Shown here piece by piece: positions 1 through 7,970 of a stretch of DNA of 64,000 bases. A program made the position numbers and the translations under genes. Every line of letters begins with the position of its first letter. Positions within the stretch are counted from its first letter, which is position 1. The stretch is taken from the NCBI GenBank assembly GCA_041396685.1, contig JAWKYD010000025.1, positions 1 to 64,000 of the forward strand, written 5' to 3'. The notes under the pieces are model-generated. The model searched no databases. It had not been told where the DNA came from and saw nothing but the letters and a program-made list of their open reading frames with translations. Origin of the DNA: JAUIAI01 sp041396685. Lineage in GTDB: Bacteria; Pseudomonadota; Gammaproteobacteria; Burkholderiales; Burkholderiaceae_E.

Positions 1-1026
<1,026 letters not shown>

Positions 1027-1133
1027 CGGGGGGCGGGCCAACAGGGCCCGCAACGGACCCACGACTCATCGCTTCGGGGTGGGCGCGCTTCGTTCGCGCG
1101 CGCTTCGTGTAACCGGATTGTTAGAATCATCCG

Positions 1134-1772
1134 ATGAAATCCAGTATAGCATCGGGCGTTTCCCGGTCAGCGCGGCCGCTTGCCTTCGCGCTTTGCGCCG
1201 CAACGCTGGTTGCACTCGCCGTGCAGCCCGTTCCTGGCGCAGCCCAGACCAGCGGCGCCCAAGATCCGGCTGACAAAGCCGGCGCGAGTTCACCGGGCGC
1301 CACTCGGCCGGCCCGAGAGCAGGCATTGCAGATCGCCAGGGTGCGCGGCCTGCTCGAGCGACAACGCCCGCGCGATGCCGTCGCCGCTGCCGAAGATGCG
1401 CTCGAGCGCTTCCCGTCCAACGCCCAGCTGCGCTTTCTGTACGGCGTGGCGCTCAGCGACGCGGGCCGGCCCGACGACGCCATCGCCAGCTTCGAAGCTC
1501 TCGTTCGCGACCACCCCGAACTCGCCGAGCCGTACAACAACCTCGCGGTGCTGCACGCCTCCCAGGGCCGGCTGACGGCCGCGCGCGATGCGCTGGAAAA
1601 GGCGGTTCAGGCGGTACCCGACTACGGCTTGGCCTACGAGAATCTCGGCGATCTGTATCTGCGCCTGGCCCGCGAGGCCTACGAGCGTGCGACCACGGTG
1701 GCCAAGCCCAGCACCGATGCCCGCCGCAAGCTCACGCTGGTCCGTTCGCTGGCCGAGCAGATGCAGCGCTGA
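1134..1772 (+). CDS. Periplasmic TPR-repeat protein
   Basis: A 212-residue exported protein with a Sec signal peptide (basic start, then a hydrophobic run ending near GAAQ at about residue 38). The rest is helical. At least three tetratricopeptide-like units can be followed: QLRFLYGVALSDAGRPDDAI, AEPYNNLAVLHASQGRLTAA and GLAYENLGDLYLRLAREAY, with the usual G/Y/A pattern. TPR modules bind proteins, and the specific partner is unknown. It is first in a run with a cyclophilin (104 bp later) and lpxH, an arrangement common in betaproteobacteria, so a role in envelope protein assembly is plausible but inferred. A TAGAAT box lies only 7 bases before the ATG. Confidence 0.85.
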   Translation: MKSSIASGVSRSARPLAFALCAATLVALAVQPVPGAAQTSGAQDPADKAGASSPGATRPAREQALQIARVRGLLERQRPRDAVAAAEDALERFPSNAQLRFLYGVALSDAGRPDDAIASFEALVRDHPELAEPYNNLAVLHASQGRLTAARDALEKAVQAVPDYGLAYENLGDLYLRLAREAYERATTVAKPSTDARRKLTLVRSLAEQMQR

Positions 1773-1875
1773 GCGGCCGCCGCGCCACGGCCGCGGCATA
1801 CCATCGGGCATGCGGGGTAGCATTCGCGGATGGCGCGCGAGCACGCCCCCTCCCCACTCTTCTTCGGAGCACCGC

Positions 1876-2466
1876 ATGAAATTGAAGCTTCCCCTGATTG
1901 GCATGATCGGCCTGGGTCTGGCGATGGCCGGCGCGGGCGGCGCCGCCGAGGCCAGCCCGCGGGTGGCCATCGACACCTCGATGGGCCGCATCGTCGTCGA
2001 GCTCTACCCCGAGAAGGCGCCCAAGACGGTCGAGAACTTCCTGCAGTATGTGCAGGACGGCCACTACGACGGCACCATCTTCCACCGCATCATCGGCAGT
2101 TTCATGATCCAGGGGGGCGGATACACCGACGCCTTCTACCAGGGTGATCTCCAGCCCAAGAAGACCCGCGCCGCGATTCCGCTCGAGTCGCAAAACGGCC
2201 TCAAGAACGACAAGGGCTGGATCGCGATGGCCCGCACCGCGGTGCCGGATTCGGCCACCTCGCAATTTTTCATCAACACGGTCGACAACCACAGCCTCAA
2301 CTATCCGCAACCCGATGGCCACGGCTACGCCGTGTTCGGCAAGGTCGTCGAGGGCATGGATGTCGTCATGGCGATCGCCGGCGTCGATACCGGTGCGGTC
2401 GGCCCGATGCGTGATGTTCCGCGCGAGCCGGTGCGCATCAAAGAGGTCAAGAAGGTTGCCGACTGA
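1876..2466 (+). CDS. Periplasmic cyclophilin-type peptidyl-prolyl isomerase
   Basis: A 196-residue cyclophilin that catalyses cis-trans isomerisation of X-Pro bonds. I chose the ATG at 1876 because it opens a typical signal peptide (MKLKLPLIGMIGLGLAMAGA, cleavage near AEAS); the same frame is open far upstream but without a credible start. The cyclophilin core is intact: TSMGRIVVELYPEKAPKTVENF, GTIFHRIIGSFMIQGG with the catalytic Arg in FHRI, and SQFFINTVDN. It corresponds to periplasmic PpiA rather than cytoplasmic PpiB because of the leader. Its 3' end overlaps the probable start of lpxH. Confidence 0.93.
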   Translation: MKLKLPLIGMIGLGLAMAGAGGAAEASPRVAIDTSMGRIVVELYPEKAPKTVENFLQYVQDGHYDGTIFHRIIGSFMIQGGGYTDAFYQGDLQPKKTRAAIPLESQNGLKNDKGWIAMARTAVPDSATSQFFINTVDNHSLNYPQPDGHGYAVFGKVVEGMDVVMAIAGVDTGAVGPMRDVPREPVRIKEVKKVAD

Positions 2467-3256
2467 GGCAGTCACGACGCCTGACGCCTGGCGCCTGCCG
2501 GGCGAGGCCCGGGTGCTGCTCGCATCGGACATGCACCTGGGTGAACACGACCCGGCCACGGCCGGGTTCTTTTTCGACGCCTTGTCGGAAACGCTTGGCG
2601 ATCACACCCACCTGATTCTGCTGGGTGACCTGTTCGAGGCCTGGGCGGGTGACGATGCCGCCGACGCGGTGGCCGAGCAGGCCGTCGCGCGCATCGCCGC
2701 CCTCGCGCGCGATCGTGCGGTGGCGGTGATGCGCGGCAACCGCGATTTTCTACTGGATGTACCGGTGCCCGGCCAGCACGTGCGGCCGTTTTCGGCTCGA
2801 GCCGGGGTGCGCATGCTCACGGACCCGACCGTGATCGTGATCGGCGAACTGCGGGTACTGCTGGCTCACGGCGACGCCTGGTGCACCGCCGACCACGACT
2901 ACATGGCGTTTCGCGCGATGACCCGCGACGCCGCCTGGCAGCAAGCCTTTCTTGCCCGGCCGCTGGCCGAGAGACTCACGATCGCGCGGCAGATGCGCGA
3001 ACAGAGCCTCGCCCACCAGCGGCAGCCGCAGGCTGCCATGGGCGACGTCGATCCCGCCGCCGTGCTGGCGTCCATGCACGAGAACGACGTGCGCTGGTTG
3101 GTTCATGGTCACACCCACCGACCCGGCCATCATCGCTGGTCCGACCGCGGCGACCCCTTGCACCGGCTGGTGCTGCCCGACTGGGACGCCGGCGCGTCGC
3201 GCGGTGGCTTCGTTCGAATCGATGCGAACGGTGCCCGCCAGATCGACGCGATCTGA
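2456..3256 (+). CDS. lpxH: UDP-2,3-diacylglucosamine diphosphatase
   Basis: Calcineurin-fold metallophosphoesterase that hydrolyses UDP-2,3-diacylglucosamine to lipid X and UMP in lipid A synthesis at the inner membrane face. The metal-binding signature is complete: SDMHLGE (D-x-H), LLGDLFEAWAGDD, MRGNRDFLL, a His in LLAHGDAWC and VHGHTHRPG. About 266 residues from a TTG at 2456, which overlaps the cyclophilin stop by 11 bases and is preceded by an AAGAGG-like ribosome site. A GTG at 2513 is the alternative and would start just before the first beta strand. Overlap suggests translational coupling in the TPR-cyclophilin-lpxH run. Confidence 0.93.
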   Translation: MPTEAVTTPDAWRLPGEARVLLASDMHLGEHDPATAGFFFDALSETLGDHTHLILLGDLFEAWAGDDAADAVAEQAVARIAALARDRAVAVMRGNRDFLLDVPVPGQHVRPFSARAGVRMLTDPTVIVIGELRVLLAHGDAWCTADHDYMAFRAMTRDAAWQQAFLARPLAERLTIARQMREQSLAHQRQPQAAMGDVDPAAVLASMHENDVRWLVHGHTHRPGHHRWSDRGDPLHRLVLPDWDAGASRGGFVRIDANGARQIDAI

Positions 3257-3288
3257 GCAGCGCCGCGCGGGCGCAGCAGCGCGGGCGG

Positions 3289-4029
3289 TCAGTCGACCAT
3301 GCGGCTCAGCTGGGGCGCGTCGATCGGCGGACACTCGGCCTCGATGTCGGCGCCCATCGCCTTGAGCTTGCACTTGAGCTCTTCGATCGTGCGATCCTGC
3401 TCGGCGACGTGATCGATCAGCTTGTGGACCGCAACATTGAGCGGATCGTCGACATTCGGAGTCAGGCCGTAGGCCATGAACTTGGCCGGCCGATCGTCGG
3501 CGCCGCGCGCGACGCTCTGGCTCTCGACGGTGCGTGCGGGCATGCCCACGGCGGTCGCACCGGGCGGCACCGCCTTGACCACCACGGAATTCGAGCCGAT
3601 CTTGGCGCCCTTGCCGACCGTGAACGGCCCGAGCACCTTGGCACCCGCGCCCACCACCACGCCGGCTTCGAGGGTCGGATGACGCTTGCCGCGCTCGAGC
3701 GAGGTGCCGCCCAGCGTCACGCCCTGGTAGATGGTGCAGTCATCGCCGATGACCGCGGTCTCGCCGATGACCACACCCATGCCGTGGTCGATGAACACCC
3801 GCCGGCCGATCTGGACCGCCGGGTGGATCTCGATGCCGGTCAGGAAGCGACCGAACTGCGAGATCAGCCGGCCGGTGGTCTGAAAACCGTTCAACCAGAA
3901 CGTGTGCGCGACACGATGAATGGCCAGGGCGTGGATTCCCGGCGAACACAGCAGGACCTCCAACCACGAGCGGGCAGCAGGGTCACGCTCGAAAACGGCG
4001 GCCACATCCTCACGTAGTCGATCGAACAT
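3289..4029 (-). CDS. cysE: Serine O-acetyltransferase
   Basis: Transfers acetyl from acetyl-CoA to L-serine, making O-acetylserine for cysteine synthesis. It has 246 residues, with an N-terminal helical part and a left-handed beta-helix C-terminal half. The diagnostic segment is GIEIHPAVQIGRRVFIDHG followed by GMGVVIGETAVIGDD, TIYQGVTLGGTS and RHPTLEAGVVVGAGAKVLG. The hexapeptide-repeat pattern runs to VGMPARTV. It converges on lpxH with a 32-bp gap that contains only a weak GC-rich inverted repeat. Confidence 0.95.
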   Translation of the reverse strand: MFDRLREDVAAVFERDPAARSWLEVLLCSPGIHALAIHRVAHTFWLNGFQTTGRLISQFGRFLTGIEIHPAVQIGRRVFIDHGMGVVIGETAVIGDDCTIYQGVTLGGTSLERGKRHPTLEAGVVVGAGAKVLGPFTVGKGAKIGSNSVVVKAVPPGATAVGMPARTVESQSVARGADDRPAKFMAYGLTPNVDDPLNVAVHKLIDHVAEQDRTIEELKCKLKAMGADIEAECPPIDAPQLSRMVD

Positions 4030-4191
4030 CGGTCTTGCTCACGTCGGGTCCAAAACATCAATCTTAACGGCAGAGCAGGACTGTGCAGCGCAATGCCGCT
4101 TTCCTGCAGACGGCCAAGAACGGACCGGGGAGTCGCCGGGAGTCCCTGCCAGCGTGCCCGACATATGGTGGCGACGGCCACGGGCCAAACC

Positions 4192-5064
4192 CTAGCGCGC
4201 GCGGTCGCGATCCTCGAGGATGCGCGTGCAGATGCCACGCAGGATATCGACCTCGGTGACGCTTGGCCGGCTACGACCGAACAGATTGCGCAGGCGCGGC
4301 ATCAGTCGCTTGGGCCGAGCAAGGTCGAGGAAGCCGATCTCGACCAGCATCGACTCGAGATGCCCGTACAGGCCTTCGAGCTGCGCGCTGGTGGCGGGAC
4401 GATCGCCCGGCTCGCGGCTTGCGGGCGAACCATCCACCCCACCATCGGTAGGGGCTGGATCAGCGGACCACCGTGCCGCGCCAACGCCGTCACCGACCGG
4501 CGTTGGTGCGGCAGGACCGAACGCCGCACCCGGATCGAACGCGCAAACGAATGCCTCTCGCAATACGTAGGCTGCCAGTTGCACCGCCTGTGCCAGATTC
4601 AGGGACGTGTGGCCGGGATCGGTCTCGATGCTGCAGATGCGTTGGCACAGTTGCGCCTCGGCAATCGACAGGCCGGTGCGCTCGGTGCCGAACACGACTG
4701 CCACGGAGGCCGCGGAAACCGCATCGACGGGTGGCGCCGCGGCCAGGCGGGCGACCACCTCCGCGGCCATCGCGCGCGGTGGGCGAACGGCCGCCGCGAA
4801 CTCCCGGGTCTCTGCGCTGAAACCCACCACCCAGTGCGCGTCGGCGATTGCGCGGGACAGATCGTCGACGATGCGGGTCTGCGCGAGCAGGTCGGTGGCG
4901 CCGCTGGCGAAGGCACGAGCCTGCGGATGCTCGAGCGCATCGTCGAAACGCGGCGCGACCACGCACAGCCGTCGGAACCCCATGGTGGCGATCGCCCGGG
5001 CCGCGGCCCCGATGTTGCCCGGATGACTGGGCCGCACCAAGACGAATTCGACATCGTCACGCAT
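4192..5064 (-). CDS. trmJ: tRNA (cytidine/uridine-2'-O-)-methyltransferase
   Basis: SPOUT-family (TrmH-type) RNA 2'-O-methyltransferase; TrmJ modifies position 32 in the anticodon loop of some tRNAs. The start at 5064 gives MRDDVEFVLVRPSHPGNIGA, the canonical N-terminus; the upstream extension is non-homologous in look and would overlap the suhB start. Motifs seen are SHPGNIGAAARAIATMGF (motif 1), VVFGTERTGLS (motif 2) and SLNLAQAVQLAAYVLRE (motif 3), which form the knotted SAM site. A variable Pro/Ala-rich insert follows, then a conserved helical tail (MLVEIGFLDLARPKRLMPRLRNLF). It is divergent from suhB. Confidence 0.93.
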   Translation of the reverse strand: MRDDVEFVLVRPSHPGNIGAAARAIATMGFRRLCVVAPRFDDALEHPQARAFASGATDLLAQTRIVDDLSRAIADAHWVVGFSAETREFAAAVRPPRAMAAEVVARLAAAPPVDAVSAASVAVVFGTERTGLSIAEAQLCQRICSIETDPGHTSLNLAQAVQLAAYVLREAFVCAFDPGAAFGPAAPTPVGDGVGAARWSADPAPTDGGVDGSPASREPGDRPATSAQLEGLYGHLESMLVEIGFLDLARPKRLMPRLRNLFGRSRPSVTEVDILRGICTRILEDRDRAR

Positions 5065-5111
5065 TCGCGCGAGCGTGGGTGGCGGGCCCGGCCGGCGGAC
5101 CTGTGTTCCCT

Positions 5112-5117
5112 TAGAAT
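5112..5117 (+). promoter_or_regulatory. Possible -10 box for suhB
   Basis: TAGAAT lies 38 bases before the suhB start codon in the 91-bp divergent gap with trmJ. It matches the sigma-70 -10 consensus at five of six positions. No convincing -35 box is visible at the right spacing, so this is a weak call. Confidence 0.3.
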
Positions 5118-5155
5118 GCTGCGTCGACAACTGACCCCTCGAAGGAACCGGGCAC

Positions 5156-5965
5156 ATGCACCCGATGTTGAACACCGCGGTGACCGCCGCGCGACGCGCC
5201 GGCGCGATCATCAACCGCGCCAGCCTCGATCTCGAGAAGGTTCAGGTTTCTCGCAAGCAGCGCAATGATTTCGTGACCGAGGTGGATCGCGACGCCGAGG
5301 CCGCGATCGTCGAGACCCTGCTCAAGGCCTATCCGAATCATTCTATCCTCGGCGAAGAGTCCGGCCACACCAGCCGCGCCAGTGGCGAGACCCTGACCAG
5401 CGCCGAAAACATCTGGATCATCGATCCGCTCGACGGCACCACCAATTTCATCCACGGCTTTCCGCAGTACGCGGTTTCCATCGCCCTGATGCAAAAAGGT
5501 GTGATCACGCAGGGTGTCGTGTACGACCCGAACCGCGACGAGCTGTTCACCGCCTCGCGCGGCCGCGGCGCGTTCCTGAACTCGCGTCGGATCCGGGTGT
5601 CGCGCCGCACCCGGGTCGATGAGTCACTGATCGGTACCGGCTTCCCGTACAAGAAGATCGACACCCTCGATGTGTATCTGAAGATGCTCGCGGCGGTCAC
5701 CGAAAAGGCGGCAGGCGTGCGCCGCCCCGGTGCCGCAGCGCTCGATCTCTGCTACGTGGCCTGTGGCCGCTACGATGGCTTCTTCGAAAACGGTCTCGCG
5801 CCCTGGGACATCGCTGCCGGCGCGCTGATGGTGCTCGAGGCGGGCGGCCTGATCGGCGATCTCGCCGGCGAGCAGGGCTTCTTCGACAACGAGCAGGTGG
5901 TGGCGGGCAATCCCAAGGTATTCGCCGGCCTGCTCTCGCTGCTGGCCACCGCTCGGCGCAGCTGA
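5156..5965 (+). CDS. suhB: Inositol monophosphatase family protein SuhB
   Basis: Mg-dependent phosphatase of the FIG superfamily; in proteobacteria SuhB also takes part in rRNA transcription antitermination. It has 269 residues, the usual length. Metal-site motifs are complete: ILGEESG, WIIDPLDGTTNFIHGFP and, near the C-terminus, NGLAPWDIAAGALMVLEAGG. A GAAGGA ribosome site sits before the ATG. It is divergent from trmJ, as in many betaproteobacteria. Nothing unusual is seen. Confidence 0.95.
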   Translation: MHPMLNTAVTAARRAGAIINRASLDLEKVQVSRKQRNDFVTEVDRDAEAAIVETLLKAYPNHSILGEESGHTSRASGETLTSAENIWIIDPLDGTTNFIHGFPQYAVSIALMQKGVITQGVVYDPNRDELFTASRGRGAFLNSRRIRVSRRTRVDESLIGTGFPYKKIDTLDVYLKMLAAVTEKAAGVRRPGAAALDLCYVACGRYDGFFENGLAPWDIAAGALMVLEAGGLIGDLAGEQGFFDNEQVVAGNPKVFAGLLSLLATARRS

Positions 5966-6130
5966 ACCCGCGACGATGAGCGAGCCGGTGCGCAGGCGTT
6001 TGCTCGCCGCACGCCCAAAATGAGTCGACAGGGCCTGGCGGAGGTCGTCAGCGCGTCCCACGGCTGAACGAGCGATCGCGCCAATTGCAAACCGGGATAC
6101 GACCAGACATGCGACGCCCGGGCAACCGGC

Positions 6131-7495
6131 TCAATTGGCGGGAATCGGCGTCAATGTAGGTTCCGTACTGAAGCCATCGGGGGAGCACTTCTCATTTAGC
6201 CCCCCGCCAGTGCTAACGTGATTCCCGTGGTAAAAATAGGTCGCACCGTCTCGCACCCAGATAATATCCTTTGAAACAATGAACCTTGGATAAGTTATCG
6301 AATACGACGTCGAGCCTTCCGTATAACGGATCGTTTCCTGGGTTGCACTTGCATCCATGCCGTCGTACGAGCCACCGTCGGTGCGTGCCGCATCAAATGC
6401 GGTCACGACCAGGCTTCTTCCGTCTCGGTTCACGAGGCCGCCCGGGTTGGCCGACCAATAGGTAAAGTTGCAGCGAAGAATGCGAGCCCCTCGCATGATC
6501 AGATCGGTGGGAATATGCGTATACAGCGTACCCGACAGATCATGGATCGCATCGACACCGACGAACGTTCCGTCGCTTCGCAAATGGCGGGTGCACGAGA
6601 CGCGAAGAATGCCTGGCACATCGATGTTCCAGCAGACCCGCATTTGCAGCGGCTGGTTGGGAACTGTGCCGACGAAGAGTTTCACCGAATGCCCTGGAGA
6701 CGCCGGCAGATCGACTTTCATCAAGTCTCCCGTCAGCGGAACGGTTCCAGGAACGCTATATTGCCCGCCACTCAGTGAATACTGACCGCTCGGCACGGTA
6801 ATAGATCCGCTGCCATTGATGACAAAAACGCTTGATCCGTCCGTTCCAACGTCAATCGAAAGCAGCGCCCGACGCGGAATAGTCCACTGCTCGTCAATCG
6901 TCAAGAGACCGAACATCGGCTCCGTATACAAATACAGGCCGCTTTCATTGGTCAAGCGCGTTCCCGAAACGGCGCTCTGAACCGTTGAAAAATCGTTTGA
7001 TCGACCGCCGGCGAGGTTGATTTTGGCGTCGCCGGCGACCGCGGCTCCCGACATCGTTTGACTCAAGGCGCGAATGACCGCGGAGCCAGACACGAAATCT
7101 CCAGTAACAGGCGGCGGCGATGGTTCTGGTGCCGGTGCGGGCGTCGGCTCCGGCGCAGGCGCCGGGGTCGGCTCCGGCGCAGGCGCCGGGGTCGGCTCGG
7201 GGGCAGGCGCCGGGGTCGGCTCGGGCGCAGGCGCCGGGGTCGGTTCAGGTGCAGGCGCCGGGGTCGGCTCGGGCGCAGGCGCCGGGGTCGGTTCAGGTGC
7301 AGGCGCCGGGGTCGGCTCGGGTGCAGGACTAGGAGACGGCGCCGGACTCGGCGCAGGTGTAGGTGTCGGCGTCGGATTGGAGTCGCCACTCGACCCAACG
7401 GCTGAGTCGCCGCCACCTCCACACGCGGAAACAAACAGGCTCATCACCACGGCCACTGCCGGCACAACACGTGAACGCTGCCGCCTTCGTCCCAT
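6131..7495 (-). CDS. Lipoprotein with Pro/Ala/Glu repeat stalk, unknown function
   Basis: A 454-residue predicted outer-membrane or surface lipoprotein. The N-terminus has basic residues, a hydrophobic core and the lipobox FVSAC followed by four glycines. Next comes a low-complexity stalk (Asn/Ser/Pro/Thr, then about eight copies of an eight-residue PTPAPAPE unit). The C-terminal 310 or so residues form a globular, beta-rich domain (VRALSQTMSGAAVAGDAKIN to TLTPIPAN) that I do not recognise. The stalk would hold this domain away from the membrane. The part encoding the globular domain is visibly richer in A/T and in rarer codons than its neighbours, suggesting acquisition. It stands alone between suhB and mutS. 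Confidence 0.75.
   Translation of the reverse strand: MGRRRQRSRVVPAVAVVMSLFVSACGGGGDSAVGSSGDSNPTPTPTPAPSPAPSPSPAPEPTPAPAPEPTPAPAPEPTPAPAPEPTPAPAPEPTPAPAPEPTPAPAPEPTPAPAPEPTPAPAPEPSPPPVTGDFVSGSAVIRALSQTMSGAAVAGDAKINLAGGRSNDFSTVQSAVSGTRLTNESGLYLYTEPMFGLLTIDEQWTIPRRALLSIDVGTDGSSVFVINGSGSITVPSGQYSLSGGQYSVPGTVPLTGDLMKVDLPASPGHSVKLFVGTVPNQPLQMRVCWNIDVPGILRVSCTRHLRSDGTFVGVDAIHDLSGTLYTHIPTDLIMRGARILRCNFTYWSANPGGLVNRDGRSLVVTAFDAARTDGGSYDGMDASATQETIRYTEGSTSYSITYPRFIVSKDIIWVRDGATYFYHGNHVSTGGGLNEKCSPDGFSTEPTLTPIPAN
7143..7334 (-). repeat. Eight tandem 24-bp coding repeats
   Basis: A 24-bp unit recurs eight times with starts near 7143, 7167, 7191, 7215, 7239, 7263, 7287 and 7311. Units differ by a few third-position changes (for example ggctcg versus ggttca). 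The unit encodes an eight-residue Pro/Ala/Glu/Thr block in the lipoprotein. Because 24 is a multiple of three, copy-number change would alter the stalk length without shifting the frame. Confidence 0.9.
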
Positions 7496-7970
7496 GATTT
7501 TTCCTGGCTTGCGCTGAACGCTGCTCGACTAATCGATATCTTACGACACCGGGCCTGACGCGCCAGCGCCTTCGGATTGGTGCTCTATGCGAGGCCACCT
7601 TGGTTGGCTTCTCTTTGCTGGAACCCTGTGCAGCGATCAGTGAGTCCGCCTCGCGCGAGTGGATCGGCGCCCGCCCGCCAGGCCGTCGATGCGTTCGCCG
7701 GCCGCCGCCAGAGGCACTGCGGCGGATGCTGCGAGAATGTCATCGTGGCGGCGAGCGACGGGTGCTCGACAGACCCGGCTGCAAAACGGTCTGTATCAGT
7801 GGCGCGCTCTCTGGCAATCGTTGGTATCTGCTCTGCCGCGATCCTCTTGAATCGGAAAGATGGCACCAGAGGCAAGCGCCTGGCAACGGGCGGTCCGTAG
7901 CGTCCTGTGTGGTCAGACGTCGATGTCGTCGAACCTCGCCGCCTTGAAAGCCCCCGAACAGTCGGACCTC
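7496..7970. other. 475-bp divergent intergenic region, no gene seen
   Basis: This separates the start of the lipoprotein gene from mutS. Open frames here have no ribosome site or recognisable product. The mutS frame stays open upstream to 7860 with other ATGs at 7860 and 7923, so part of this region could be translated if mutS starts earlier. The first 60 bases are A/T-richer (cgatatcttac) and probably hold the lipoprotein promoter. Confidence 0.6.

Noticed and set aside
5966..6130. Possible small gene or RNA between suhB and the lipoprotein
   Set aside because: No frame with a ribosome site, no tRNA-like cloverleaf and no conserved RNA motif was found.
7143..7334. Regular 24-bp repeats as a CRISPR array
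   Set aside because: The units are contiguous without spacers, and they encode a Pro/Ala/Glu repeat in frame with a lipoprotein that has a signal peptide. No cas genes are near.
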